Notes under the pieces: model-generated
Database searches by the model: none
What the model was told of the DNA's origin: nothing
The model's input: only the letters and a program-made list of their open reading frames with translations
Assembly (NCBI RefSeq): GCF_035989305.1
Contig: NZ_CP108514.1
Location: 9,590,501 to 9,654,500, forward strand
Reading direction: 5' to 3'
Source: Streptomyces sp. NBC_01233
GTDB taxonomy: Bacteria > Actinomycetota > Actinomycetes > Streptomycetales > Streptomycetaceae
Length of the DNA: 64,000 nucleotides
Position numbers and translations under genes: made by a program
Shown here: one piece after another, positions 27,095 to 35,835 of the stretch
How the letters are laid out: each line of letters begins with the position of its first letter
Position numbering within the stretch: the stretch's first letter is position 1

Positions 27095-28630
27095 ATGGAG
27101 CAAAGAGACATTCCCCCCGAAAGTGCCCACGTGGAGGGCAGAGCAAGCCGGATGCTGCCCGCGATCGCGGTCGTGGCCGCCGCCTGCCTGGCCGGGGCGC
27201 TCGCCTCCTCTTCGGCGCTGCTCGGCACCGCCGTGATCGCCGTGGGCGCCCTGTGCACCGCAGTGGTCTTCGCCGAAGCGCTACGGCGCGGCCGCGCGCT
27301 CGCCGCCGGGCGCGCCCAGGTCGCGGCCCTCCAGCACGTCCTGGCCCGGCAGGAAGCCGAGGCGGCCCGGCTGTCCGAGGCGGTGCTGCCCGAGGCCATC
27401 GAGCGACTGCGCAAGGGCGAGCTGGCCGAGGAGGTGCTGACCGCCCTGGGAGGGCGCGGCGGCCACGGCAACCGCTGGGGCAGCGACGAGGCCCTGACCC
27501 CACGCTTCAGAGCCGCCCTGCAGGCCGTCCTGTCCCACGTCGTCGACGCGGTCGACAACGAGGAGAGCCTTCGCGACTCGGCGCAGCGCGCCTTCGTGAA
27601 CGTCGCCCGCCGCGTGCAGGCGATCGTCCATCAGCAGGCCCACGAGATGCGCGAGATGGAGGACCGGCACGGCAGCAACCCGGACGTGTTCGGCGACCTC
27701 CTGCGACTCGACCACGGCACCGCCCTGATCGGCCGGCTCGCCGACTCCATCTCCGTCCTCGGCGGTGCGCGCCCCGGCCGCCAGTGGAGCAGGGCCGTCA
27801 CCCTCTACAGCGTGATGCGCGGCGCGATGTCGAGGATCATCGACTACCAGCGGGTGGAGCTCCACTCGGTCTCCGAGGTCGCCGTCGTCGGCCCGATCGT
27901 CGAACCCCTGATCCACACCCTCGCGGAGCTGCTGGACAACGCCACCCGGTACTCTCCGCCGCACACCCGGGTCCACCTCACGGCCGTCGAGGTGCAGTCC
28001 GGCATCGCCGTGGAGATCGAGGACGGCGGCCTGAGCATGAGCGAGGAGGCCCGCGGGCGGGCCGAGAAGATGCTCGCGCAGGCGCAGTCCGGCATCGACC
28101 TCAACGACCTGGGCGAGACGCCGAGGCTGGGCCTCGCGGTGGTCGGCCGGCTGGCGCAGGCGTACGGGTTCCAGGTGTCCCTGCGCTCGTCCGCGTACGG
28201 CGGCGTCCGCGCCGTGGTCATCGTGCCGCAGCACCTGATCACCACGGCTGCCTCCGCGACCGGTCTGGCCCACGGCATCGGCTCCTCCTCGGGGCCCAGG
28301 GCCGTGGCCGCCACACCGCGCGAGCACCCCTTCGACCGCTCGTCGGCGGGCGTGTCCGCGCCCCGGCAGGCACCGGCTCCGGCGCCCCGGCCGGCGCCCG
28401 TCAGCGCCGGGCAGCCGACCACCGAGCGCACCGCGACCGGCCTGCCGCAGCGACGCCGGAAGGACCGTGCCGCCACCTTCGACGTCCGGCCGGCCGCGGA
28501 GCCGCAGCCGGCGGACGACCAGGGCCCCGGAATGTGGCTGGAGGCCTTCCACAGCGGACTGTCCGGCGGGCCCGGCCACGACGCGCCGGGCGCCGAAGGT
28601 GCGTCGGGTTCAGCGACCAAGGGGGCGTAA
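27095..28630 (+). CDS. cvnA: Conservon histidine-kinase-like protein CvnA
   Basis: A 511-aa membrane-associated sensor kinase-like protein and first gene of a conservon. Two hydrophobic segments (MLPAIAVVAAACLAGALASS and LLGTAVIAVGALCTAVVFAE) anchor it. A coiled region follows (about residues 70-110), then a dimerisation-like region with RLDHGTALIGRLADSISVLG (the H-box-like HxxxR) and the HATPase_c domain: IHTLAELLDNATRYSPPHT (N-box) and LGLAVVGRLAQAYGFQVSL. The last 130 residues are a disordered Pro/Ala/Arg tail. CvnA proteins act with CvnB-D as a GPCR-like, membrane-associated GTPase module in Streptomyces development. The downstream cvnB starts 6 bases after the stop. Confidence 0.9.
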   Translation: MEQRDIPPESAHVEGRASRMLPAIAVVAAACLAGALASSSALLGTAVIAVGALCTAVVFAEALRRGRALAAGRAQVAALQHVLARQEAEAARLSEAVLPEAIERLRKGELAEEVLTALGGRGGHGNRWGSDEALTPRFRAALQAVLSHVVDAVDNEESLRDSAQRAFVNVARRVQAIVHQQAHEMREMEDRHGSNPDVFGDLLRLDHGTALIGRLADSISVLGGARPGRQWSRAVTLYSVMRGAMSRIIDYQRVELHSVSEVAVVGPIVEPLIHTLAELLDNATRYSPPHTRVHLTAVEVQSGIAVEIEDGGLSMSEEARGRAEKMLAQAQSGIDLNDLGETPRLGLAVVGRLAQAYGFQVSLRSSAYGGVRAVVIVPQHLITTAASATGLAHGIGSSSGPRAVAATPREHPFDRSSAGVSAPRQAPAPAPRPAPVSAGQPTTERTATGLPQRRRKDRAATFDVRPAAEPQPADDQGPGMWLEAFHSGLSGGPGHDAPGAEGASGSATKGA

Positions 28631-28636
28631 ACAGTG

Positions 28637-29044
28637 ATGACCCAGCGAATCAGCAGCATGGACTGGATGCTCAAGGACCTGGCCGCCGGAGTGCCGCAGA
28701 CGCGGCACGTGATCGTACTGTCGGCGGACGGGCTCTGCGTGGCGCAGCACGGGGCCGAGACCGACACGGCCGACCGCCTGGCAGCGGCCTGTGCGGGCCT
28801 GCAGAGCCTTGCCGGAGCGGTGGCCGCGGAACTGCCCCGCTCAGAGGGCAGGATGCGCCTGGTCGTGATCGAGATGGACGGCGGGTTCTTCTACCTGATG
28901 GCCGCCGGCGACGGCTCCTACCTCGCGGTCCTCGCCGACGAGGGCGTGGACGCGGGCCTGATGGGCGCGCAGATGCGCAACCTGGTGACCCGAATGGGGG
29001 ACCACCTGAGCAGCCCGCCCCGACATGACGGGCAGCCCGCGTGA
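28637..29044 (+). CDS. cvnB: Conservon Roadblock/LC7 protein CvnB
   Basis: A 135-aa Roadblock/LC7-domain protein: SSMDWMLKDLAAGVPQTRHV, VLSADGLCVAQHGAE, and LVVIEMDGGFFYLMAAGDGSY. The MglB/roadblock fold binds small GTPases and is expected to regulate CvnD. ATG 28637 has AAGGGGG upstream; GTG 28634 is an adjacent alternative. The stop TGA overlaps the GTG of cvnC (GTGA). Confidence 0.9.
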   Translation: MTQRISSMDWMLKDLAAGVPQTRHVIVLSADGLCVAQHGAETDTADRLAAACAGLQSLAGAVAAELPRSEGRMRLVVIEMDGGFFYLMAAGDGSYLAVLADEGVDAGLMGAQMRNLVTRMGDHLSSPPRHDGQPA

Positions 29045-29400
29045 ATGAGCCGCCCACAAGCTGGGAGGACCGCAGCCCCGAACGGCTCTACGTCATCACC
29101 GGCGGACGCAGTGGACCCTCCACCGCCGTCCATCTGGACCTCGTGACCTTAGTCGTGGCCAAAGGGTCCGCCCGGCCGGAGATGCAGCCCGAGCAGGCGG
29201 CCATCCTGCGGATGTGCCACTCCCCGCTGTCGGTGGCCGAGATCGCCGCATACGCGGGCCTGCCCGTGAGCGTCGTCACCGTGCTGGTCGGAGACCTGAT
29301 GGCCGCTCAGCGGGTGTACGTCCGCCCGCCCGTTCCCGCCGCGCAGCTACCCGACCTTGCTCTGATCGAGGCAGTGATCGATGGACTTCAGAAGCTCTGA
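29041..29400 (+). CDS. cvnC: Conservon DUF742 protein CvnC
   Basis: A 119-aa DUF742 protein: WEDRSPERLYVITGGRSGPS at the N-terminus, AILRMCHSPLSVAEIAAYAG and VVTVLVGDLMAAQRVYVRPP, which together form a winged-helix-like fold. It starts with GTG overlapping the cvnB stop and its last 20 bases overlap the start of cvnD. The role within the conservon complex is structural or regulatory; the exact activity is unknown. Confidence 0.88.
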   Translation: MNEPPTSWEDRSPERLYVITGGRSGPSTAVHLDLVTLVVAKGSARPEMQPEQAAILRMCHSPLSVAEIAAYAGLPVSVVTVLVGDLMAAQRVYVRPPVPAAQLPDLALIEAVIDGLQKL

Positions 29401-30001
29401 CACGCCGGCCGGGCCGCGCCAGGCGGACGTACTCCCGCAGACGGCCGCGGCCGCCGTGAAAATCGTCATCGTCGGCGGATTCGGCGTGGGCAAGACGACG
29501 ATGGTCGGGGCGGTCAGCGAGATCAAGCCGCTGACGACCGAGGAGACGATGACCAGGGCCGGCGTCGGAGTCGACGACACCTGGGGCGTGGCCCGCAAGA
29601 TCACCACCACCGTGGCCATGGACTTCGGCCGCATCAGCATCAACGACGAACTCGTCCTGTACCTGTTCGGAACACCCGGCCAGGAGCGCTTCTGGTTCCT
29701 GTGGCGCGGGCTCTTCGAGGGCGCGCTCGGAGCGGTCGTACTCCTCGACACCCGGCGGCTGGAGATCAGCTTCGACGTCATCGGACGGCTCGAGGAGCGG
29801 GGCGTCCCCTTCGTCGTCGCCGTCAACTCCTTCCCCGGCGCGCCCGAGCATCCGCTGGAGGAACTGCGCCAGGCCCTCGACCTGCCCCCCACCGTCCCGA
29901 TCCTCGTCTGCGATGCCAGACGGCGGGACTCGTCCCGCGATGTCCTGCTGACCCTCATGCGCTACCTCCACTCCCAGGCAGCCACCCAGGAGGCAATGTG
30001 A
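29381..30001 (+). CDS. cvnD: Conservon small GTPase CvnD
   Basis: A 206-aa small GTPase with P-loop IVGGFGVGKTTMVGAVSEI (G1), the switch II-like LFGTPGQERFWFLW (G3), and VVAVNSFPGAPEH in place of the canonical NKxD, which is usual for the CvnD/MglA-like family. It is the signalling output of the conservon, presumably recruited to the membrane complex of CvnA-C. ATG 29381 overlaps cvnC by 20 bases; its stop overlaps the P450 start. Confidence 0.9.
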   Translation: MDFRSSDTPAGPRQADVLPQTAAAAVKIVIVGGFGVGKTTMVGAVSEIKPLTTEETMTRAGVGVDDTWGVARKITTTVAMDFGRISINDELVLYLFGTPGQERFWFLWRGLFEGALGAVVLLDTRRLEISFDVIGRLEERGVPFVVAVNSFPGAPEHPLEELRQALDLPPTVPILVCDARRRDSSRDVLLTLMRYLHSQAATQEAM

Positions 30002-31395
30002 GCACCACCCCCACCCCACCGCCCGAGTGCCCCGCCCACGCGGCGGTGGCGACGGCGGGCGGCCTGTACCGTCTCCACGGAGCGGAGGCCCAGGCCGATC
30101 CCCTCGCGTTGTACGAGAAGCTGCGGGCCGAACACGGCGCGGTGGCCCCCGTACTGGTGAGCGGGGACCTCCCGGCCTGGCTCGTCCTCGGCCACCGGGA
30201 GAACCTGGACGTGGCGCGCACGTCCTCGCGATTCGCCCGCGACCCGCGGGGCTGGCGCGACATGAGAGAGGGCCGGGTGCCGGCCGACACCCCGCTCGGC
30301 CCCATGGTCTCCTGGGTCCCGGTGTGCAACTTCACCGACGGGCCCGTTCACGAGCGGCTGCGCTCGGCCGTGGTGGAGTCCCTGGAGCGCTTCGACAAGC
30401 GCGGCATCCGCCGCTACGTGACCCGCTTCGCCAACCAGCTCGTCGACCAGATCGCGGCCGAGGGGTACGCCGACCTGGTGTCCGGCTTCTCCGACCAGCT
30501 CCCCATGCTGGTCATGACGCAGCTCCTCGGGGCACCCGACGAGCACGGGCCCCTGCTGGTCAACGCGGCGCGCGACATGCTGCAGGGGACGGAGACGGCC
30601 CTGCAGAGCGACCGCTACGTCACCGCCACGCTGGAACAGCTGGTCTCGGAGCGCAAGGCCAGGCCCGCGCGCGACCTCGCCTCCTGGCTGATCGAGCACC
30701 CCGCGGACCTGAGCGACACCGAAGTGCTGATGCACCTGCGCGTCGTGCTGATCGCGGCCTACGAGACCACCGCCAACCTGATCGCCAACACGCTGCGGAC
30801 CGTACTGACCGACCCGCGCTTCCGGGCCAGCCTCTCCGGAGGCCACATGACCCTGCCCGACGCCCTGGAGCAGGTCCTGTGGGACGACCCGCCGATCAAC
30901 ACGATCATCGGGCGCTGGGCCACCGGTGACACCCTGCTCGGTGGCCAGCAGGTGAAGGCCGGGGACATGATCCTGCTCGGGCTGGCGGCGGGCAACGCCG
31001 ACCCGCAGATCCGGCCGGATCCCGACGTCTCCGTCCACGGAAACCGTTCCCACCTGGCCTTCAGCAGCGGCCCGCACGAGTGCCCGGGCCAGGACATCGG
31101 CCGTGCCATCGCGGACACCGGCATCGAGGTCCTGCTGGACCGGCTGCCCGACCTCCAGCTGGCGGTCGACGCGAGCGAGCTGCAGTGGCGCGGCACCCTC
31201 ATGTCACGCCACATGCTGTCCCTGCCGGTACGGTTCGCCCCGCACTCCGTGCCGAACGCGGAGCCCGAGGCCGAGCAGCCGGCCGGGCACCCCGTACACG
31301 CGGCCATCCCGCCGCAGCCGACGGCGGCGCCCGCGGTCGGCGGCCGCCGCCGGCGCGGCGTCAGCTGGTGGCTGCGGCTGCTCGGCCGCCGCTGA
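29998..31395 (+). CDS. cvnE: Conservon cytochrome P450 (CYP157-like, no ExxR)
   Basis: A 465-aa P450. The haem-binding loop is FSSGPHECPGQDIGRAIAD with the axial Cys; the I-helix is IAAYETTANLIAN. In the K-helix, the region equivalent to ExxR reads ALEQVLWDDPPINTIIGRWA: the Glu is present but the Arg is replaced by Leu. This loss is a described property of the CYP157 family, which is typically encoded in conservons. A Pro/Ala/Arg-rich C-terminal tail of about 45 residues is added. GTG 29998 overlaps the cvnD stop (GTGA) and has AGGAGG upstream, so the five genes form one operon. Substrate unknown. Confidence 0.88.
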   Translation: MSTTPTPPPECPAHAAVATAGGLYRLHGAEAQADPLALYEKLRAEHGAVAPVLVSGDLPAWLVLGHRENLDVARTSSRFARDPRGWRDMREGRVPADTPLGPMVSWVPVCNFTDGPVHERLRSAVVESLERFDKRGIRRYVTRFANQLVDQIAAEGYADLVSGFSDQLPMLVMTQLLGAPDEHGPLLVNAARDMLQGTETALQSDRYVTATLEQLVSERKARPARDLASWLIEHPADLSDTEVLMHLRVVLIAAYETTANLIANTLRTVLTDPRFRASLSGGHMTLPDALEQVLWDDPPINTIIGRWATGDTLLGGQQVKAGDMILLGLAAGNADPQIRPDPDVSVHGNRSHLAFSSGPHECPGQDIGRAIADTGIEVLLDRLPDLQLAVDASELQWRGTLMSRHMLSLPVRFAPHSVPNAEPEAEQPAGHPVHAAIPPQPTAAPAVGGRRRRGVSWWLRLLGRR

Positions 31396-31408
31396 GCCAC
31401 CGCCCGTA

Positions 31409-31443
31409 CCGAGGGCCCCGTCCGCACCGGCCGGGGCCCTCGG
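31409..31443. terminator. Strong bidirectional hairpin
   Basis: CCGAGGGCCCC (31409-31419) and GGGGCCCTCGG (31433-31443) pair perfectly between the convergent conservon and terpene cyclase operons. Confidence 0.75.
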
Positions 31444-31449
31444 CTTCGC

Positions 31450-32586
31450 TCAGTCGCGTGCCTGCCGCCACCAGGCAGCCAGGGCCGGCACGTCCGGTGG
31501 CTCGGTTCCGGCGAAGCTGGGGGCATCGGCGAACCGGACCTCGAACCGGGCTTCCGGCCGGGGCAGTTCGTGCCGGTTGCGCGGGCTCGCATATCGGGGT
31601 GCCCGGCTCTGCCAGGCGATGGAGCCCGCCACGTAGTGACCCAACGCCGCCAGGTGACGGCGCAGTTCCGCGTTCGCACCGTCCGGGCCGTTATCCAACT
31701 GCGCCCGCAGCCGGGTGAAGAGGACCATCACCCGGTCGCGCAAGGCCACCGCGAGCGGTACCGCCTCGGCGGGGGAGCAGTTCTCCTGGTGGGCGAGGAC
31801 GTTGACGAGATTCACCTCCAGGGGCTGCAGGTGGTCGTCCTTGTCGTAGGAGAACAGGTCGTTGTCCGCGCTGACGACGAAGCCCGCCGCATCCGTCAGT
31901 GCCGTCAGGGCGGGGGAGCAGAGCACATCCGCCGACAGCCGGTCCCCGCGTGCGACGTCGGACCAGGTCAGCGAGAAGCGCGTACCGTTCGCCAACGGCC
32001 CCATGGCGACGTAGTCGTTCAGCCCCGGCACGGTCCCGGCTTCCGCCTGGGCGGCTCGCCAGGCCGCCCCGAGCAGCCAGTCGCGCGTCCCCTCGACGAA
32101 CCTGCGCAGCTCGTAGGGCGTGAGCATGGCATGGGTGCGGCCGACCAGGTCCAGCAGTGCGCGGGTCATCGGCCCGTCGGGCAGCACCGACGCCCCCGGG
32201 TCCTCGATGGTCCGCAGCAGACGTACGCCGTGTTCGACGACGGCGCCCGTCCCCACGTCGTCCGAACCCGAATCCTGCCAGTCGTCGACGGCGTTGGCCC
32301 AGTAGTTCCACTCGGTGAACAGCAGGAGGGCCTCCACGTCCCCGCCGGGGATGATGCGGCAGGAGAAGTCGGCGCTGTGGGTGGCCAGACCCCATGCGCG
32401 CTCGACCGGGTCGGGGTAGACGCCGAAGGCGTCCAGCCAGTCGACGGCCAGGGCCTCCACCTGCTTCGCCTGGGGATGGACGAGGTCGCGCTCCAGGGGG
32501 CAGTAGAAGGACGGCAGGCGCGGACCGAGGAGCGAGGGCCGTGGTGACGACGACGGTGCGGGTGCCGGTGCCGGTGACGTCGTCAT
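31450..32586 (-). CDS. Class I terpene cyclase
   Basis: A 378-aa class I terpene synthase. The aspartate-rich Mg2+ motif is DDWQD at residues 101-105; the NSE/DTE triad is NDLFSYDKD with Asn242, Ser246, Lys249 and Asp250. A C-terminal RxxxxxY-like region (SPRNRHEL) is less clear. The first 20 residues are Pro/Ser-rich. It would ionise and cyclise a prenyl diphosphate. Its ATG overlaps the stop of an adjacent C-methyltransferase, so the substrate is probably a methylated diphosphate (methyl-GPP, C11, or a C16 analogue). The motif is unlike the DDCYCE-type motif I associate with 2-methylisoborneol synthase and unlike geosmin synthase, so the product may be different. Confidence 0.85.
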   Translation of the reverse strand: MTTSPAPAPAPSSSPRPSLLGPRLPSFYCPLERDLVHPQAKQVEALAVDWLDAFGVYPDPVERAWGLATHSADFSCRIIPGGDVEALLLFTEWNYWANAVDDWQDSGSDDVGTGAVVEHGVRLLRTIEDPGASVLPDGPMTRALLDLVGRTHAMLTPYELRRFVEGTRDWLLGAAWRAAQAEAGTVPGLNDYVAMGPLANGTRFSLTWSDVARGDRLSADVLCSPALTALTDAAGFVVSADNDLFSYDKDDHLQPLEVNLVNVLAHQENCSPAEAVPLAVALRDRVMVLFTRLRAQLDNGPDGANAELRRHLAALGHYVAGSIAWQSRAPRYASPRNRHELPRPEARFEVRFADAPSFAGTEPPDVPALAAWWRQARD

Positions 32587-33500
32587 GGGCGGCCACCGAT
32601 CCGGAAGAACAGCAGTCGTGTCTGCACCGCGTGGTCGCGCCAGAGCCGGAAGAACCTGCTGTGCGCGAGCGTCGACTGCTCGAGCCGTTCGCCGGTCCAC
32701 GCGCCGGGCTCGGCGCCGGCGCCCGCGCGGAGCCGGTCGAGTTCGGCGGTGTTCCACGCCATGGACTGCACCCAGAACTCCGCCACCGAGTCCGTCACGT
32801 CCTCCTCGTGCACGAGCTCAAAGCCGGCCGCCTCGGCCGCGGCCAGGTACTCGCCCAGCAGCCCCAGGCGCGTTCTGTAGTAGCCGTCGATGAACTCGCG
32901 CCACTGGGAGCGGCCCACGAAATGTTCCTGGATCCCGAACCACCCACCGGGCACCAGCGCCTTGGCGACGACGTCGAAGAGCCGGGCCCGGTCGGTGTAG
33001 CCGCTGCTCTCGTTGGCGTAGACGGCGTCGTACGCACAGGTCTCGTCCAGGTCGTGCACATCCGCCAGCACGGGCTTGACCCGCTCGTTGACCCCGGCGT
33101 GCCGGGCGAAGTACCGGACGATCGGGATGTGTTCCTCCGCGACGGTGAGGCTGGTGACCGAAGCTCCGTGCTCCTGCGCCCAGTACAGAGACGTCCCGCC
33201 CAGGCCGCAGCCGATGTCCAGCAGCCGCCGGGGAGGCGCCTCGTACGCGTCCCACGAGCGGGCCGCGTGCTCGACGATGCGCTCCTGCGCCTCCAGCATG
33301 CGCTGCTTCAGCACGTTCTGGGAGACGGTGGTGTCCGGCGGGCCGTCCGGGTACAGCCCCACGTGGAAGTGGACACGGGGGCCCGGGCCGTACTTCTGCA
33401 GGATCTCCTGTGTCTTGCGGCTGTAGTAGAGCCGTATGGGATCGTCCGCGGCCGAACCCTGGTCGCTGCCTAAGGATGATACGAGGGGTGTGACGCGCAT
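32583..33500 (-). CDS. SAM-dependent prenyl-diphosphate C-methyltransferase (GPPMT-like)
   Basis: A 305-aa class I methyltransferase. The SAM motif is [18 protein letters not shown]. The N-terminus [20 protein letters not shown] and [12 protein letters not shown] resembles geranyl diphosphate 2-C-methyltransferase, whose YY...KT...[11 protein letters not shown] segment lines the diphosphate pocket. [16 protein letters not shown] lies near the C-terminus. It would transfer a methyl group to C2 of geranyl (or a related) diphosphate, giving the substrate for the cyclase encoded next, which overlaps it by ATGA. ATG 33498-33500 has GAAAGGG upstream. Isopentenyl- or farnesyl-diphosphate methyltransferase activity is the main alternative. 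Confidence 0.8.
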   Translation of the reverse strand: MRVTPLVSSLGSDQGSAADDPIRLYYSRKTQEILQKYGPGPRVHFHVGLYPDGPPDTTVSQNVLKQRMLEAQERIVEHAARSWDAYEAPPRRLLDIGCGLGGTSLYWAQEHGASVTSLTVAEEHIPIVRYFARHAGVNERVKPVLADVHDLDETCAYDAVYANESSGYTDRARLFDVVAKALVPGGWFGIQEHFVGRSQWREFIDGYYRTRLGLLGEYLAAAEAAGFELVHEEDVTDSVAEFWVQSMAWNTAELDRLRAGAGAEPGAWTGERLEQSTLAHSRFFRLWRDHAVQTRLLFFRIGGRP

Positions 33501-33691
33501 GGGGTGTCCGCCCTTTCGTGGGGTAGGGCTGCCTCCGGGACGCGCTGTCACCTCTCTCACCGCGTCCCGTCCGGCACACTGTTGAAGCACGGATCATCGT
33601 GGCACCTCGATGGCCCCACGTCAGCCTGCTGGAGCAACACGAAGCTACGTCCGAGTCCCACCGGAAACGGGCTGATCGGCCGACGGGTCGC

Positions 33692-33880
33692 TCACCCCTT
33701 CTTCTGCGGATCCTCTGCGCTGCGCCAGACGGTCAGGTCGAAGGCGATGTACTTGCTCGGACCGCTCGCGCTCGATGTGCCGCGGTACGCAACGCCGCTC
33801 CCTGCATGCCTGCCCGTGACCACCGACCGCTCCCCCTGTCGGTCCATCAGATCGACGTGATCATGGACAAGCTGGCGGGA
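33692..33880 (-). pseudogene. C-terminal remnant of an unrecognised secreted-type protein
   Basis: On the minus strand about 58 codons read HVDLMDRQGERSVVTGRHAG, SGVAYRGTSSASGPSKYIAF, DLTVWRSAEDPQKKG and end at TGA 33692-33694. Alternating hydrophobic strands suggest a beta-sandwich or lipoprotein C-terminus. No start codon with family context exists and the frame is lost near 33880, where the ABC permease tail begins. Family unknown. Confidence 0.4.
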
Positions 33881-33913
33881 GCGCCAGAGGCCTCGGCCTC
33901 GGCTGTCGCGTGT

Positions 33914-34783
33914 TCACAGGTCGCGCCGGTGGACGACGACAGCGGCGATGGCTGCGGCGGCGAGTGGCCAGGCCGCGTACACGATCCACGCTCCGGTGAT
34001 CGTCGCCGGGTAGAGCACCGGCACGGGAGAGTCGCCCACCTCGGTCAGCCGGTCCCAGGCGCCCCGGGGCAGGGCGTGGAGGAGGGCGGCGGACCATGCG
34101 TTGCGGTCGTTGATGAGGGAGGGCAGCAGCAGGAGGACGCCGGTGAGCGTGACGATGGTGGTCGCGGTGTGCCGGAGGAGCGCGCCGAGGCCCATGCCGA
34201 CGAGCGCGCACACCGGCGCGAGCAGGGCGGAGGCCGCAGTGGCGCGGAGTGCGCCGGGGTAGTCGAGCGGGAGGCCGACGTGCCGGCCGGACAGGATGGC
34301 CTGCGTCGCGGCGAAGGAGACGGCCGAGACGAACGCGCCGTAGACCAGCATGACGGCCGTCACGACGGCCATCTTGGCTGCCACCACCGAGCGGCGGGCG
34401 GGGACGGCGGCGAAGGTCGTACGGATCTGTCCGGTGCTGTACTCGCCGACGAGCGTGAGTGCCCCGATGCTGCCGGCGGCGAGCATGAGGACCATGCCGG
34501 CGCCGAGGGTGAAGGCATCCCGCATCGCCCAGATCGGCACGAAGAGGTCCTTGGCGCCTTGGGGGTAGTTCGGATAGTTGTTGTAGTCGGCGATGGCTGC
34601 GTTCACGTTGATGCCGATGACGGCCAGCGCACTGATCCCGAAGGCCCAGGGCGTGGAGCGCAGCGACCACAGCTTGATCCATTCGGCGGCGAGGAGGTCG
34701 CGGAAGCGGACGCGGAGGGCGGTGGCGCGTACGGCGGTGCATGCGGCCGCCGTACGCGGGGGCGCCAGGTGGGCCGGGGTCAT
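33914..34783 (-). CDS. ABC-2-type transporter permease
   Basis: A 289-aa integral membrane protein with about six hydrophobic segments: AFGISALAVIGINVNAAI, AGMVLMLAAGSIGALTLVGE, MAVVTAVMLVYGAFVSAVSF, ALLAPVCALVGMGLGALL, TIVTLTGVLLLLPSLI and AWPLAAAAIAAVVV. The YSTGQIRTTFAAVPARR segment is typical of ABC-2 permeases of the bacitracin/lantibiotic-exporter type. It partners the ATPase encoded upstream (ATGA overlap). Likely an efflux pump for a hydrophobic or peptide compound, controlled by the divergent two-component system. Confidence 0.85.
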   Translation of the reverse strand: MTPAHLAPPRTAAACTAVRATALRVRFRDLLAAEWIKLWSLRSTPWAFGISALAVIGINVNAAIADYNNYPNYPQGAKDLFVPIWAMRDAFTLGAGMVLMLAAGSIGALTLVGEYSTGQIRTTFAAVPARRSVVAAKMAVVTAVMLVYGAFVSAVSFAATQAILSGRHVGLPLDYPGALRATAASALLAPVCALVGMGLGALLRHTATTIVTLTGVLLLLPSLINDRNAWSAALLHALPRGAWDRLTEVGDSPVPVLYPATITGAWIVYAAWPLAAAAIAAVVVHRRDL

Positions 34784-35700
34784 CGGGGTTCTCCTGCGAG
34801 GTATTCGGCGCGGTCGGCGGTGAGTTCCATGAAGGCCTCCTCCAGGGAGGAGGTGCGCGTGGCCAGTTCCCGCAGCACGATGCGGTGCTGGAGGGCGAGT
34901 TCGCCGATGCGGTCCGCGCTCAGGCCGGTCACCTTGAGCTCCTTCGCTCCGTCCGGGCCGTCGGACTGGACCGAGGCGCCATCGGCGGCCAGCACCGCCG
35001 TGAGTGCGGCGGGATCCGGGGTGCGCACGATGACGCTCTGGCGGGTGCCGCGGGCCGCGAACTCCTTCACGCTCTCCGCTGCGATCAGCTCGCCCCTGCC
35101 GATGACGATGAGATGTTCGGCGGTGTGCTCCATCTCGCTCATCAGGTGGCTGGAGACGAACACGGTGCGTCCCTCGGCGGCCAGCCGCCGGAACAGGCCG
35201 CGTACCCACAACACCCCTTCCGGGTCCAGGCCGTTGATCGGCTCGTCGAACAGCAGCACGGGTGGGTCGCCGAGCAGCGCGCTGGCGATTCCGAGCCGCT
35301 GCTTCATGCCGAGGGAGAACCCGCCGATGCGGCGGCGGGCTGCACCGGCCAGCCCGACCTCCTGGAGGACCTCGTCCACCCGGCGTCGCGGAATGCCGTT
35401 GCTTCGGGCCAGGGCCGACAGGTGCCCCACAGCGGTGCGGCCTCCGTGTACGTCGTGGGCGTCGAGGAGCGCGCCGGCGTGGCGAAGCCCGCGCGGGCGG
35501 TCCCGGAAGGGGAGGCCGTCGATGGTGGCGGTGCCGCTGGTGGGCCGGTTCAAGCCGAGGATCATCCGCAGGGTGGTGCTCTTTCCGGCACCGTTGGGGC
35601 CGAGGAACCCGGTCACGTGGCCGGGACGGACGGTGAAGGTCAGGCCGCCCACGGCCGTGGTCTTCCCGTATCGCTTGGTCAGTTCGTTGACTTCGATCAC
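34780..35700 (-). CDS. ABC transporter ATP-binding protein
   Basis: A 306-aa ATPase. Walker A is GPNGAGKSTTLRMILGL, the signature is FSLGMKQRLGIASALLG (a GxKQR variant), Walker B is PPVLLFDEPINGLDP, and the H-loop is FVSSHLMSEME. The last 80 residues form a C-terminal domain typical of DrrA/BcrA-type ATPases. GTG 35698-35700 (VIEVNELTKRYG) is chosen because the motif VIEV(N/E)xLTKRYG opens these proteins. It is coupled to the permease and divergent from the kinase/regulator pair. Confidence 0.9.
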   Translation of the reverse strand: MIEVNELTKRYGKTTAVGGLTFTVRPGHVTGFLGPNGAGKSTTLRMILGLNRPTSGTATIDGLPFRDRPRGLRHAGALLDAHDVHGGRTAVGHLSALARSNGIPRRRVDEVLQEVGLAGAARRRIGGFSLGMKQRLGIASALLGDPPVLLFDEPINGLDPEGVLWVRGLFRRLAAEGRTVFVSSHLMSEMEHTAEHLIVIGRGELIAAESVKEFAARGTRQSVIVRTPDPAALTAVLAADGASVQSDGPDGAKELKVTGLSADRIGELALQHRIVLRELATRTSSLEEAFMELTADRAEYLAGEPR

Positions 35701-35835
35701 CCGGCCAACGGTGCCGCGGGCCGGCCCGCGGGCGCATCGGGCCGTCGACCACAGTCCCGGTGCTCTCCGGTAGCCCGTGGGCGTACGCCTGCGGGCCAAT
35801 ACCCCGCCGGGCAGTACGACATCTACGATCAGGGC

